Shown here one piece after another: positions 11,901 through 26,900 of a stretch of DNA of 62,000 bases. Position 1 is the stretch's first letter; each line of letters begins with the position of its first letter. The translations under genes and the position numbers were made by a program. Location: positions 16,623,280-16,685,279 of the forward strand of contig NC_049994.1 in NCBI RefSeq assembly GCF_000003815.2. Direction: 5' to 3'. Source of the stretch: Branchiostoma floridae. Taxonomy: Eukaryota; Chordata; Leptocardii; Amphioxiformes; Branchiostomatidae. The notes below the pieces were generated by a model. The model did no database searches, was not told the origin of the DNA, and saw only the letters and a list, made by a program, of their open reading frames with translations.

Positions 11901-14900
11901 GAAGACCTCCTCTATCGATGACAAGTTGTAGGCACAAACGGCCGAACCTGCAATGCCATTTCTGTAAAACGAAAATATAAAAATCCAAATCATCTCCAAA
12001 ATTCAATTCAATCTTTCTGTACTCCACACTAATCTATACTCTTGGTTCTCATGGTGAGAATTTGGCAAGTGGAAAAAATGAAAATGGCAGCAGGGAGGAA
12101 ACCTTGTATCTATTTTCACTGCCTAAAATGTGCAAGAAGGCACAAACTTTTCCTTCCAGTTCAGCATTAGGTTTTAACTCTGTGAACCGACAAATCAAGC
12201 TGGTGTGGCTTAAATGTAACAATGATCACAGCTAAAAAGGCTCTACCTTCTAGTAGAAGCTGTCAAACAGAATTGGCCTCAACAAACAGTATCCAAATCA
12301 AGGAAAGGTACAAGGTATACAATCTTTATCTACATGTACATCTTGTAAACAACATACATTAAGTATAATTTATCTTGTCTAAGAGATCTTCCCCATTTAA
12401 AGTGTTTATGTGTGTATTTGTGCCAAAATGACAGGTGTTTACACCAGATGTGCACTATCAACATAAACATTTCAGTAAAAGACTGTTAACATGCATAACA
12501 GAGGCCAGCTGGAAAGACATTTTATAACATACTATACTACCATGTACAATAGTAAGCACCAGGCAATGAAGATTTCACACCACTAGGGCTTTTCACAGTT
12601 CAGAACTTGAATAGATTACATACCTCAATCTATATAATAGCACTGCAAATCAGTGGCCTATCGATTAGTTTTAACACTTTTAACACAAAACTATTAATGG
12701 GCACTTACTCTTCCGTTGAGAATACGCCATACACGATCTCTTCTGCTGGGTTGTAATAGGTGGCCTCTGAAATTTAAAAAGCAAACCGTTATAACTGGTA
12801 ACTTAAGCATTATTCCCATCCCGTACCCAACATTAGGTAGAAGCCTATTTTCCTGTGGAAGGAGAATGGAGATTTTTGCAGTGTCTTTAGTTCACGGATA
12901 TATATCTATATTGGGGTTGGTGATTTTACCAGTTGAAGGGAAAGGGAGTGTAGTAGTAGCTTACAGCATTTAATCTTATTATAATAAGAGGAACAGACCT
13001 CAAATGTTGATTGGTCAAATGATTGCAATGAAGTAACTTAGTTAAGCAGTTAAATATGCAACCACAAAAGTTGCTGAAATTAACTTACTGTCAGCAGATT
13101 AAGAACAGCAGTAACACAAAGTAACGCAAACAAACAATAGAGAAATCCTTACGGAGTTCGTTGTAGTAAAAAGGGAATTGTCCAGGTCTGGAACAGTTCA
13201 GTCTGGCCTTCATAAACGTTGTCCAGTTTTCCTCCAGCAAAAAGTGACCACCAATGTCATTCTGTGACAACAGCAACAAGTTAACATTAAAAAACATGGT
13301 TGTAAAAATCTCATCATAAAGTGATAAAGAAAGGATTAAAACTTAGAAGAGAAATGTTGACAACTTGTTGTGCATAAACTGACCTTGCAAATTCTTGCAA
13401 CTCTGGAGAACACCGTCTGTAATGGGGAGACAAGAATTTCAACTATTGAGAGTTTTCCCACAAAAAAAATGTTTGAAATCATTCATTTGGTAGTACAATA
13501 TAACTGGGGAAAAGGTACATTGGAACTATAATCAAATCTGCTATATTATACAGTAGATGTTTTGTAAGTAGACTAGATTGATAATACCAACCTTTCCACA
13601 GTTTTCATTTTCAGCTGCTGTCTCTCTAAAGAAGAAGTAAATGAAGTCTCCAATCTCATAGGAAGATACAAAGTTGGGCTCTGAAAGAATAAAAAAACAT
13701 GACGACACTGGTAAAAAATTCTCAATTGTTGGAAGTTAAAAAAAATTCTATAAGGGAGCATGTACATTTATTTCTATTACATGTGTCCTCCAACAAAGTA
13801 TGTCATTTCAACGTCGGTATTAATCCATTTTCAAATAAATCTCAAAGTCTCTTTGCGACTTTTACTTTAAGTCCTGGTTACACACAGCCAAAAATGGCCT
13901 TCCGACTCTCTCCCGACTATGGGGAGGAGTGATTCAGGAGCTAGGTTGGCTGTGGTCAGCTAGTGTTTGGCTCAGCCGGCTGGTGTTTGCCTGAATCAGC
14001 CAAATGTTCTGAAATTTTTAAAACATCTGGCTGTGCACAGCAGATCTTGAATGGCTTGGCTTGGCATTTTAATTTTCAGATTCCTAAATATTTCTCACCA
14101 TTGAGCCATTTGGAGTTGTACTGTACAGTCCTGAGTGTGGGATGTTGTCCCATCAAGCGGTAGATGGCGGGATCCCTGGCGGTGAGATCCATACATGTGG
14201 CTGTGTACAGCTCACCCTTACTACTCAGCTGTTTAAACCCTTGTATAACACCCTGAAGAAACCCTTATGTACATAAAACACTTCTCACCATTGAGCCATT
14301 TGGAGTTATACTGCACAGTCCACTCTTCTTTCGTTTGGGCTGCCACCCTCATCGTGTTGAGGATTCTGCAGCCTTTAACTACTCAGTTGCTTAAGCCCTT
14401 GTATGAAATATATATGAATAGAACACTTCTCACCATTGAGCCATTTGGAGTTGTACTGCACAGTCCTGAGTGTGGGATGCTGTCCCATCATGTGGTAGAT
14501 GGCGGGATCCCTGGCCGTGAGATCCATACACGTGGCTGTGTACAACTCACCCTGGTTACTCAGTGTTTAAACCCTTGTACGAAACCCTGAGAAAACCCTT
14601 ATATGAAAAGAAAACTTCTCACCATTGAGCCATTTGGAGTTGTACTGTACAGTCCTGAGTGTGGGATGCTGGCCCATCATACGGTAGATGGCGGGATCTC
14701 TGGCGGTGAGATCCATACACGTGGCCGTGTACAGCTCACCCTTACTACTCAGTTGTTTAAACCCTTGTATGAAACCCCGAAGAAACCCTTATGTACATAG
14801 AACACTTCTCACCATTGAGCCATTTGGAGTTGCACTGCACAGTCCACTCTTCTTTCCTTTGGTCTGCCACCCTCATCGTGTTGAGCACTCTGTAGCCTTT

Positions 14901-17900
14901 GACTACTCAGTTGTTTAAACCATTGTACGAAACCCTTATATGAATAGAACACTTCTCACCATTGAGCCATTTGGAGTTGTACTGTACAGTCCTGAGTGTG
15001 GGATGCTGGCCCATCATACGGTAGATAGCGGGATCCCTGGCAGTGAGATCCATACACGTGGCCGTATAAAGCTCACCCTCTGTACTCAGCAGGGCAGTGG
15101 TGTTGTGCCGAGGGTCGTAAGGACACTTCGCCACACCGCTGACCTCCTGGCTCACTGACGACAAATTGGATAACTAGACAGGAAAAAAAGCAAAGACTTG
15201 ATGCAATGTTGTGTTTATTTATCTAGTTTTACCACATATGTGGAAGGATTAACATAACAGGTGACTTTCACCTTCACCAAGATGTTAACCCGGAGATCCA
15301 AGGTAAGGTGTGGTTTGATTTATTCACACCAGGAAGGACCCCTAAACTTTTCGATATGAGTGACAGGTGCTCGGGGTGCATCTCTCATCAAACACCGGAC
15401 CTCCATTTAACGTCCTATCTGAGGTCTGAGGGACGAAGCTAGGTACTCATTTTCACCTGAGTGAAATTAGAAAAGTTGTGTTAAGTGCCTTTCCCAAGGG
15501 CACATCAGCAGCATTGAACCCTCGACCACTGAGGTTTGGGCAAAAAACCTTACCGATTGCGCCACATAATGCCACAAAAAATATTTGCACATATTCATGT
15601 CATTATGTTAGGCCTTTGAACCAGCAAACGATATGTTAAACTCAACACATTGATATATTCATACACTATGATTACAAGATATGACCTTAGATGAGTGCCA
15701 CGGCATTGCCACCTGTTGTGAGCAAAAACATAACAAACCAGGCTTACCAGTCTTGTCGAGCAGACAGGAGAGAAAGCGTTGGTCCCACAAGTGAACAGCT
15801 CGTCTCCATGTGACAGCAAAACTCTGACGTAGTTATGGCAATCCTCCTGGATAAAATCCATGTGACAAATTATCAATACTGTAAATGCATTTAATTTCGT
15901 GGAGATTTACTTTTGCAGTAGCGGGAAAATGGAGTGTTCCTGGTGGTTTTAAGTCCACTGTAGCACCATAGACTGTGGTCACATACTATAATGGCAAAAT
16001 GTTCGCGGTGGTTTTAAGTTCCAGTGAGGTGGCCATTGCGAAAACCCCGAAAACAAAACTACTACAAACTACCAAAACAGAAATTGTGATATTCACATTT
16101 TCTTAGTTCTTGCTTCAAGAAAAAGCTTGAATGCAAGATCAATATGAAAATAGAATCAGAGGGAATTTTTGCTACAGTCGAGGTACAAGTTGGTACAAAC
16201 AGTTTCAGCTATTTCTTCATCTTGATTGCTGGTTGATTTTGTGCTAGAAGAAGAAAGAAAATAAATTGTGTTGTCCTTACCTCAGATTGTCCTTTACTTT
16301 TGCACATCAGTCTTGTGTCATTATCAGGAGCCCACTCTGACTCCTGAAAAAAAAGTGTTAACAAAATCTCATTTATTCATTTGTTATTCTTAGATATGTC
16401 TGTGTGATGGTGTACACCTTCGAAGCATGGGTAGAAACATTGTAGCCTTCTTCAAACTCTGTTTTCCATTAGAATTGTACATTTTGCATCGTGATTTTGT
16501 GTGACGGAAAGCTCAACTGTACAAGACTGGGGTCTCTAAGCTGCAGTGCCAGGATGTGGTTCTTGGAAATTTAAGAAATCTCACCTGTACAAGTCTGAGG
16601 TCTCTAAGTTGAAAAACTCACCTGCACAAGACTCAGATCTCTAAGCTGCAGTGCCAGGATGTTGTTCCTAGCTCCCACCACCAGCTGAAACCTCTCAATG
16701 TCCAGCAGAACCGGGAGAAGTCCACAANNNNNNNNNNNNNNNNNNNNNNNNNNNNNNNNNNNNNNNNNNNNNNNNNNNNNNNNNNNNNNNNNNNNNNNNN
16801 NNNNNNNNNNNNNNNNNNNNNNNNNNNTGCAGGGGGGACAAGTCTGTAATTGAAAAAAAAAATACATTTCAGCTTGAACATTTATCCATGTATCAAAAAT
16901 TGAAGCATATTGAGCCTCAGATGTAGGTACTATTCAAAACTTTGTTTTCTTACATTGCGTTCACACTCGCGATTTCAGCCAAGCGGCTTGTTCACAAGTG
17001 TCTCAAACTACCTCCCAGGGATGGATTCGAAAACGATCCGGATCAAGCGGCTTCCACGTTGAAGCCGCTTCATTTTTTGAGTGTGAACGGGGTCTAAGAG
17101 AATTATTTTGGGCTAAAAAGGAATATGAGAATCCTGTCTCTATCCATTCCATCTTTTCATCCTGGCTGGAAATGCCTTTTCCAACTGATGACAACCCAGG
17201 TGAAAGATCAGGTCAGGTCACATGTGTTTACCTGACCTCTGACATGGGGACTGCCCCATGTGACAACCTGTTGTCACGCTACATTACCGTCCCCTCCCCT
17301 ACCGGGCCATTAAAGAAGGATCTCACAGGTAGCATTCCTAGTCTCTACCAGACTCCCGCCTGCTGGCCGATAGTAATGACAGTAATAGGGGACTTTTGAC
17401 AAGTTAGAAATAAAAGCCTGGTAGGTCAATCGGGGAATTTAGCTAAGTTAGGAATGAGTATAGTAGGAGTTAATTCAATATTAATAGGGGACTTTTGACA
17501 AGTTAGGAATAAAAGCCTCGTAGGAGTTAATTGGGGAATTTAGCTAAGTTAGGAATGAGTCTATTGGGAGTTAACTTAATAGTAATAGGGGACATTGGCC
17601 AAGTTAGTTAATAAAAGTCCAGATTGGCCTACGAGTGTTGGCCTGCCTGGTGGTGAGGAAATAACTCCTCTGGCCGGTCGACTCCCCTAGCGTACCAGAC
17701 ATATACTATTCTCTCATCTAAATGTCCATGTCAATTCCAAGGTCAAAGAAGAAGGTGTGAAAACAAAAATAAAGACTATCGTTCAGTATTCAATTTTCTA
17801 TGTTTGTTCATTTGTTCAACTTCCCAGACCACTTCCATTTTAGAATGACAAAATTAGTTTTCTTTTTGCCAAACATGTTTTTTATCTGCACGCTCTCATC

Positions 17901-20900
17901 AGTTTTGTGGTTCCCAGAGGATGTGATACATATAATAAAATCAGCGTGGCCTAAGGTTAAGACCTCTATTTATTTTGTTGAAGTCAACCTGCAAACATTT
18001 AGGGCTGGACAATGATACTGAGTCACAAACTTGAACTTCAGGGTGAAGAACCACAAATTGTAGGTAGTGCTTTCCATGTATAGCAGTGACACGACTGTGT
18101 TCTGTGTGCGGAGGTTGAATCGTTTCAGAGATAGCGTCGCCCTTGGAAGTAAGGGCACAGACCTGCAAATTGTGATCGATATTTCTTAGGTTCAAATTTG
18201 AAACACCTGAATGACTTGGAGTGTATTATAGACCTACCATATATTATAACAAAGTTTGACGGTAAACTAGACATTGTATGAAACTAATTGGATAATGGAA
18301 AGACATTTAAGAAATGGTATCAATATATGATTATCTATTAGATCAATTGATATATTATTGCATTTCATTTACAAATCTCTACATTTTCATATCGCTAATA
18401 CATTTCCATCTGTTCATTTGCAACTTAAAGTTACTTCTTCTTACATCCATTACTATACTTTTTATCTGAATGCATCTATTAGTAAAAATTGATATTAAGC
18501 ACATTGTAATTTACCCGTCTCTATACTTTGATCTAGACATTCATTATCTAGCTATAGCTGTGCTAATCTTACATCCATTATTATACCATTACTCTAACCA
18601 ATTAGAAAATAATTCTCCAAAACAGTATGGCATGAATATTATATGGTCATTATTACCAGTTAAAGTTGCCGTTACTTAACAAGAACCATCTGTAACCTTG
18701 CCCAGACTGTTTCAAGGTCATTCATTACCAAGCGCAGCCAAACACATCTGGCAGTTTCAAGATTACCCCGGTGGACCATTCCACTGAGGAATGGGGGTCC
18801 CATGACACAAACCAAAGAAGCATTTGACGTGTATACATAATGCTGCACTGCTGCCTACTACCGTTGACCACTGTATTGTGTCAAATTGCAATTTCAACAA
18901 ATTAGTAAGGCAACATCCAGCAAAGACAATATGTTTTCCCTATGGACGAAAAAATAATAAATCTGATGGTTTCAAAATATGCCTTCCAGTCATGAATTGG
19001 CTGGAGCAAGAGTGTATTCTTAGGAGGTATGAGTCTGTGAACTACATGTAGCATGTCTTCCGAAGCCAGCCACTACCTCCAGAGTATATGGAACTGAAGG
19101 GAAGGAAAGCAGAACTACATGAAAGAAACAGATGTCCCAACTTCCAGGTGTAAAGTTCAAACTTAGTTCCTGTTTATAAAACCCTTATGCCATTCACAAG
19201 GGAGTCTTTCCCACAAAGTGAGACTTGTGTGCAGACATGTGAACTTGCCCCAGGTTGCTGGACAGGTGGTACAGTTATTACTGGTACTGACACTGTAACA
19301 GCTCATTCAACAACCCTGTAGTAATGGGGCTACCACCTGCAGATAAACCAAAACATTTGGACTGTCTATGGAAACGAAGATTCATTTTTTTCAATCCATT
19401 ATCTGCTAACTTATCTATAGCTTTATAGCCGTATTAGAGCACTTTTCCGTACCAGTCTGTAAAAGTTTTCTGTTTTAGATTTATTTACATCCCCATCATG
19501 TTCTGTTTCAAAGAGCCTCAGACAATTTCTTTCATCCATTCTAAGCTTCTTCCACATGGGAGTCTTTCCCACAAAGTGAGACTTGTGTGCAGACATGTGA
19601 ACTTGCCCCAGGTTGCTGGACAGGTGGTACAGTTATTACTGTACTGACACTGTAACAGCTCTGTCAATAACACTAGTAGTAATGGAGCTACCACCTGTGG
19701 AAGACCCATGGATTTTTAAACAAGGGCATCTCAAAGTCAGTGTCCCAGTAGTTCTACACTGGAAACCATACTTTTAGTCAAGGCTGACTAAGAAGGCAGA
19801 AATCTGGTAAATTTGCAGGGTACGGTACCAGTAGTTCATCCTATTTGGTACATGTATGAAGCAATACTATTTGCTTCAAACAAATCCTCAAATTTCATAC
19901 AGGTCTGCGTGGAAAACTGTGTTGACAACTGTGTTGAATGGCAGCTTAGAGATACATTTTGTAACAGGTGAGAATTGTTCTATCCTGTGACCTGTCCCTT
20001 GGGTATAGGAGGCATCATAGTCTTGATAATCTGTCACAACAAGATGTTACAGATGCAACTACATGTATGGGAGGGAATATCAACTATATTCCACCTCTTT
20101 TCGGTACTTTGACACCTGAGAACTTCAAGGCCAACTATGAAACATTACAAAGGCTCAGGTCTATATTAACTAGACCATGATTTACCAGCACCAAATCCCA
20201 TTTGACCTCCACCATTAATCCATAACAATAGGCTGGATTCAATCAAAAACCCATTTTCTTACAGAGACGGGTATAAGTCAGACCAGGTGTTTTCAAAGGG
20301 AACAAAGGATGCAACTTTTAAGATAGGTTTTCTTGGATATCATAATTGACATACCTACATGTAATAGAATACACTCCTACAGGAAAGGAGTTAACATCAA
20401 ATAAAGGATGAACATATTGAAGATGAAAGGAATCTGACTGTCATGTGATCATTCTGATATTCTGATGACATCACTGCTGACCTCTGACCTCCTGACCCAG
20501 CCTGCCAAATTGACTTTGATCTACAATTCATGTTCAAGTTCAATAATAGGTCTCCTAGTTAATAATGTGGCTTATAATCTTATTGAAACTGGTGGAATTT
20601 TGCGTGTTAAACATTGTTTGTGTGCTTGCTTTTGCTGGACAGCAAAACTCAAGAAGCTGTAGATGGATCCGTATGATAATGGGTAGGTGCGTAGGGTTTG
20701 AAAAATAAAGGTCAAGTTCAAATAAAGGTCAAGTTCAATAATAGGCCTCCTAGTTAAAGATGTAGCAGTCTTATTGTTCTGGTGGAAATATGAGAGTTAA
20801 CATTGCATAAAGCGTATACACAACTTCCAAGAGGGTTACTATAATTCCCGATTAGCCCCAGATGAAAGAACAAAGAAGCAAAGTGGTGAAGCAATTACAT

Positions 20901-23900
20901 CATCCTTATGGGGGGCAACGGCATTGGTAACGAGAGTTCACACGTAAGGACTCCCACCAGATGACTTTAATGTTGCTTTTCAAGCTCCAATTGGGAAGAG
21001 TATGGCCTTTTGATGTAGTGTTGCCCCCAGTGTAACAGATAACAGGCATAGTGCTGAACTACCAGACATGGGGGCAACTTTCTCAGATATGTGGTTGATA
21101 ATCCTTGACACATACTTTAGGCAACAGCCAGTTTGAAGTAAATCTTGTGTTAGACATTCACGATAATACATTGTTTGTTGTTGATACTACATGTATGCCT
21201 TTTTTCAACCTTGATTGATTACCATTTGGTCTAATAACTGCTTTTCAAGCCATGGTAACCATATCTATGAATGTTATACAGCCTCATCACCCACACTTTG
21301 GGTACCAACTGGCTGCACAATACACCCGATATCATTATTATTAATGTTATTATTATTAAATTTGTTGCCATAGAAAATGACAATTTTACCCCAAGCGCTA
21401 ATTGATGAAGAAATCTATCAGTTCTTTTGATGTATAAATAATAATTCGGTGTCCATTTGGATACATCAAAACCAAAGGTATTGATTAAGTTCTACTTTTT
21501 TTGATAACATTCATGACTTCTTAGTTATGCTGTTCACATGAAGTTATGATCATAGCAAGTCTTATTCAAAATAGAAAACTTAACCTCTACATGTACTTGA
21601 TTGAAGGTTACTAACTTCCTTTTGAATTTCGATGGTAAAATCTCTTCTTCCTCTTCATAATTAGCCTTTTCTGTCAGATACGTCCCTTCCAATCCTAAGA
21701 AACCCTAAATCCCCAACTTTATTGACTGTTTATATTACCTAAAAGCCTCCAAATAAACTCCAATTTAGCGATGTCATAACAACGAAGAATATACCCTGAG
21801 GGTTCCGTGATCTTAGACGCAGAATCTGGCTTGAATAAAGCGCGAGTATCTCGATTTCCTCCTTTATGAGATTGACCCGATCTTATTAGCACTGCCCTGC
21901 CTGATTTGTTAACTTTGACAGGTTTGCTAACCCAAAACATGCTTCCTCATGACTACATACAAAAATGAGTCAAGGAATTCAGTTGAAAACATCTGAAAAG
22001 GCCATATCAAGCATGCCTTTCCTATTACTTACCATAGATTCCACTAGTATTGTAGTAACTGAAATTGTTGTGATATAACGTATACATGTTTGTGTAGTAT
22101 TAGACTGTACCATACATTGTCACCAATACAATTGTTGTGCAATAAGCCATCTATCTATCTATCTACAATGTATATGTATACACAAATAAAATTTAATACA
22201 ACTGTGACTTTGATAACTTGCAATTGGTTCACAGTTTCGGAAAGTAAACATAGCAAGGTCTTATTTTTTTTTCACTCTTCTTTATTCTCTCTTTAGCCAT
22301 CCATCCATCAGTCTCTGATTTAGCCAGGAAACTGCCTATCACCAAAGGCAATTGTCCATAAAGTCTAGGAAAACAAATCAACAAAACATAGCGTAACCGT
22401 AAAACAAAACATTCCTGAGCAACCAACCAGAAAGTTGACTAGAAATACATTGTAACTGAGTAGGAAGAAGTTACTGGGTAGCTCTTATAATACAGTGACG
22501 ACACTGTTAATCAAATTAACATAGTTAACATCATTTGAAAGCAGAATGAAATAGTAAATGTTGCAATCATAAATACTGTAGAAAAATGGATAATTTCTCA
22601 AGATTCAAGGCTTTGTCCAAGCCTTCTGTTTTCATCTTATCCTTTTGCTAAACTTCAACTCTAAAACTCTAAAAAGGCCCAGAACCAAGTTCATGAATTG
22701 ATGCGCCCATACAGTATTGCCATCACATACTACGAATTCCCGGTACATGATTCACTCAAAATCAAAGTGCTATAACTACAGGCAGAGACTACATCTGTTA
22801 ACTATTATTCTTATCGTGCAAGCCAAGCTTAAATCTGTCAGGAAAGCAGTGTAGCAAACCCAAAAGTCATGGAAAGCAAGCCTGCCATGGCCTCTGCTGT
22901 AGAAACTTGTAAATCTATTTGTTTTTGTGGGTTAAGAACCAATAACTCTACTTCTGAACAGTAGCATTGTGAAGATAATGGCTTATCAGATAAGTATCAG
23001 TATTGTTGATCTAAAAAGATTGTCCAAACAAAAACCTGTCTCACATCATTTGCTGTGAATGAAAAAGATAAAGATCATTAATTACGAAAGTCTGTCAACC
23101 AGGACAATTACTGTCAATCTGAAAAATACCCCTTCACCAACTCTGCCAACTTACATGTAATGTGTTGGTTCTATGGTTATAAAAAGTGCTGAATTGCAAG
23201 AACATGAAAATAGACTCTGAGTGATAGTCTGTTCCTTCGTACACACAGTTTTAGGGGATAAAATTGTCAGATTCCAGTTTTCCCTCTTGATTTCAAGATC
23301 ATGCCCTCTTGCTTGAAGTTTTACCTGACATTGTCTGTTAACCAAGAAAATAAATTAGTGAAGCCTTACAGCAAAACTCTAAGACTTTGACCTTGAAATT
23401 ACCAGCGATCAATCACTTCAAGGACGTACAAGTCAAACACTTAAATTGCCCCTACCTCATGCAGCTTCTAAAAGAGATATAGATCAAGAAGCTAAGATCA
23501 ACAAATCTACAAACTTGGAGGATACAAATGACTCCACCCTTGTATATCACCTTGAGATGCTAGAAGCACCTTGAGGACATTATAAGGTGCCAGTAACAAT
23601 AGATGAGATGAAAGACTCTGGGCCAGCTCATAAGACTCCAGTAATTGCAGTCCTAAAGTCATCACCCTTTCCTCCTTGCCCTGTCAGTTACTGTGATTGT
23701 AATTACTTACAGAAATTGGGAAAAAGAACGGTATGGGGTAACTTCTAGTAGGCTGTCTTATAACACAATCTCTCGCTAACTGTAGGGCCGGCCTAGAAGT
23801 ACAGTTTTAGTCAGGCTAGGGGGAGTTGTGTGTGTGTGAGTGGGAGGCGAGTGTAACTGGCTAGCTAGTAGATATGCATGGAAAGCAATAGGTGAGTCTT

Positions 23901-26900
23901 CATCAAATCTTGTAAAAAGGTTTAGAGCTGGAAGGAAAAAGTTTCCCATCAAAAAGTCTATCACTGAATTGTTCTTTCTCAGGTTCTCTCCAGCATTGAA
24001 TTTATGAAAATTTTATGACTTTGGCCAATCTGCAAAATCAATGAAAGACTGAGACTTTTTGCCAAATGAAAGAAACAGAAATTCAAGTGACTAAGAAGTT
24101 AATAACTTCTTCTTTCCATCAAACACAACTGGAAGAAAGAGAAAGACAAAATGGTGGGAAAACCCTGGTGTTAATAAAACTACAATAAAAGGAAGGTATC
24201 AATCTCCTTTTCACACTTGTTTATGGGGCTGAATTAGGCTGGAATGGGCAGATAAAAAGGTTGGTTAGACTTTGATGAGGCTTTGATCAGTTTCTAATGG
24301 AGTCTGTGGAACTCATTAACAATGGGAGACACAGGATAATCACCTCTTCCTTTTTAATGCAGATTCAGCCATTTTCAAGGGGAATTGATTTCACAGTAGG
24401 AGTAGCTATAGGAGGTTTACTAGACGGAAGGTTTTGCAATGTTTTAAGCTCTTGTTGAAAGAGCATCACAGCACAGAAACACATCACATTTGCAGTGAAA
24501 ATGCTCAGGAAACCATGAAAGTAAGACTAATGCAAAATTTCAAATTTTATGTGTTGCTGGGTTCTGTACAGTAGCAACTGAAGCTAGGCCATAGTAATTC
24601 AATTTCGTGGTTCACAAAGTTTTAGAAAAACAATACTAAATCAAAAATCAAACATATGGACATATAATGCTAAATCCTACTGTTGTCATACATTCATGGT
24701 CCCAAAGGCCAGGACAAAGTGCCAATAGAACTCTTTTGTATACCATGCCATTGAACTTTAAAACAAGTCAGTGTAAAGTTTGAGCCATTCTTGTATATTT
24801 CTTTGCCTCATTAATGTCTTTTGTGGTACGGTTTTAATTAATTGATTGAAAATTTATAACAAACTATGATAATTCAGGGTGAAACACATTGTTTTCTTCC
24901 CCTGCTTTTGATGGTTTGTGATCAGTGTAATAAGGTTTACAAATTAAGAGCCCTGTCAGATTATGAAGCATATCAGCTGTGAGAACCTTCATGCGTGAAT
25001 GTGTGGGGTATAATAACCAGTTTTCAGGGACATTCACATGATTTATGTTACCTCAGGACTTCTGACAACCTTGTATGGGCCAGCACAGTGGGAGTCGGAC
25101 CTACGGGGTAGTCCTTGGACATGCCTATCATATCAAGGCTGTTTCCAGCTTTGATATTTCTAGTCCTCTCATCTCTTTTTATCTCAGAAGACAGTCGACA
25201 ACTTCAGTCTGGGCCTCAGTCAGTTACTGGTTACTCGTTAAGGTTCTCGCCTGGCAGTGCCTTTGCTGACTTATGAGTCCAATCTTGGCACAGCAGCCAC
25301 TTCAACAGAAAGTGCAGGTGAACACTTCTCCAGTATTCAACCACTCTATTCCAATGTTGTTGATTTTCCTAGTAAAATCTGTAATTTTAAGGTTATGAAA
25401 ACACATTTTTGTCCGTTCCAACAAGCAAATGTCTGTCCTAGGACGGAGGGACGGGTCCTGGAGACAGACCTGCTATCAATATACATCCTCCTGTTGCAAT
25501 ATCTCAGAAACAGTCACCTTCATAACCACCTTATTATCATGTGTAGCCTCCCGTGGAAATATTACAAAAACAGTGTACATTCATTGTTGCCTTGAACTTT
25601 TCTCTTTCAGTGAAACAAATATTAACTGCCATCTCCCCCTTAATCTCACATACAGCCTCCCGTGGCAATATCAACTCTCCTTCAAAACCGCCTTGAAACT
25701 TTTCTCTTCGTGTGAAACAAATGCTAACTGCCATCTAGATCTCCCGCTTGATTTATCAGGGTCTACAAATGCCTTTGTAAGTAAGTTGCCAAGCCATTTC
25801 TTGTGCCTTGAATTTTAGAAAGCTGAAACTGGAAGGTCAACATGAAAACAGTATTATTAGTGTCTAAAGGGGGAGTTACCACCTTGGTATACAGCTCCGG
25901 GTAGTGAAGATATACATTATATATAGACTGAAGTATTCCCTGTGGCCCTCTCTTTTCAACTTGTTCTTTTTCTTGTTCTTACATAAAATGTGTGAATAGT
26001 GGAAATGAATTGGTGTAACCTTTATTAGATATGACTGTCTACATTTTTGTATATTCTCCTTCTTTATGGAGTAATCAGTTTAAACATCAAAGAAAAGGCA
26101 GCTTCAAAAGTTCTGTCTACACTTCAAAGACTAGTTCGTGGTTTATGAACTGCATTTTTCTCTGTTGGTGCCAGCTGTTATCTACATAGGCCACATCAAT
26201 TTAATTTGTTGGTTCTTGAAGTCTAAAACAAAATGCTGAACTGGAAGAGCCATGGCCACAGTGTCTGAAGACTGAAAAAGTCTGCACTTTGAATGGTACA
26301 TGTTCCCAAAAATTCTGGAATCATTGAATGCAACTTCATATTAAAGTTCCCCTTCCAATGCTTTTTTTCGGCTAATGTGCTCTTCCTTGATTTTTACTTA
26401 ATAAAATATCAAAGAACAAAGGACATGCCAAAAAGCAGTTACTCAAGCAACTGGACATGACTTTTGAAATGGTAAGACGTTTCAGATAGTATCCACTATC
26501 TTTCATCACTTAGTTACATTGAAGAGATCTGGGGAAAAAATGGCTTTTTGGCATATCTTATTAGTAATACAGGGATATCTAACCTTCATCGACATAACAA
26601 AGAATATGATCTGTTGAGTGGTATAGCCTTAGATACATTGATGATATGGTCCATTGTTATGGAGCAAGAAGTTAACAGAAGGTTTTGAAATTAAAGATCA
26701 GTCTGCACTTCAAAGCAAATTGACCTCTGTCTGCAGCGGGTATATTAACTGTGTTTTTCCCTGTGGGCAACAGTTGTTATCTTCCTATCAAACCCAGTTG
26801 GCTGGAAAACATTTATGAAGCAGACCTTCGGCTTCAGTCTTGTCTCCTCTTAAGGCTACACAAAGTTAGTTCTTTAGTTTTTGGACATTCTAAAGAACAA

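Noticed and set aside
16998-17399. 133-codon plus-strand frame
   Set aside because: It begins inside a foldback MITE and has no domain.
19518-19709. Signal-peptide-like frame [15 protein letters not shown]...
   Set aside because: The tandem twin at 19.2-19.34 kb is frameshifted in the same stretch, there is no splice context, and the Sema5 signal peptide lies elsewhere.
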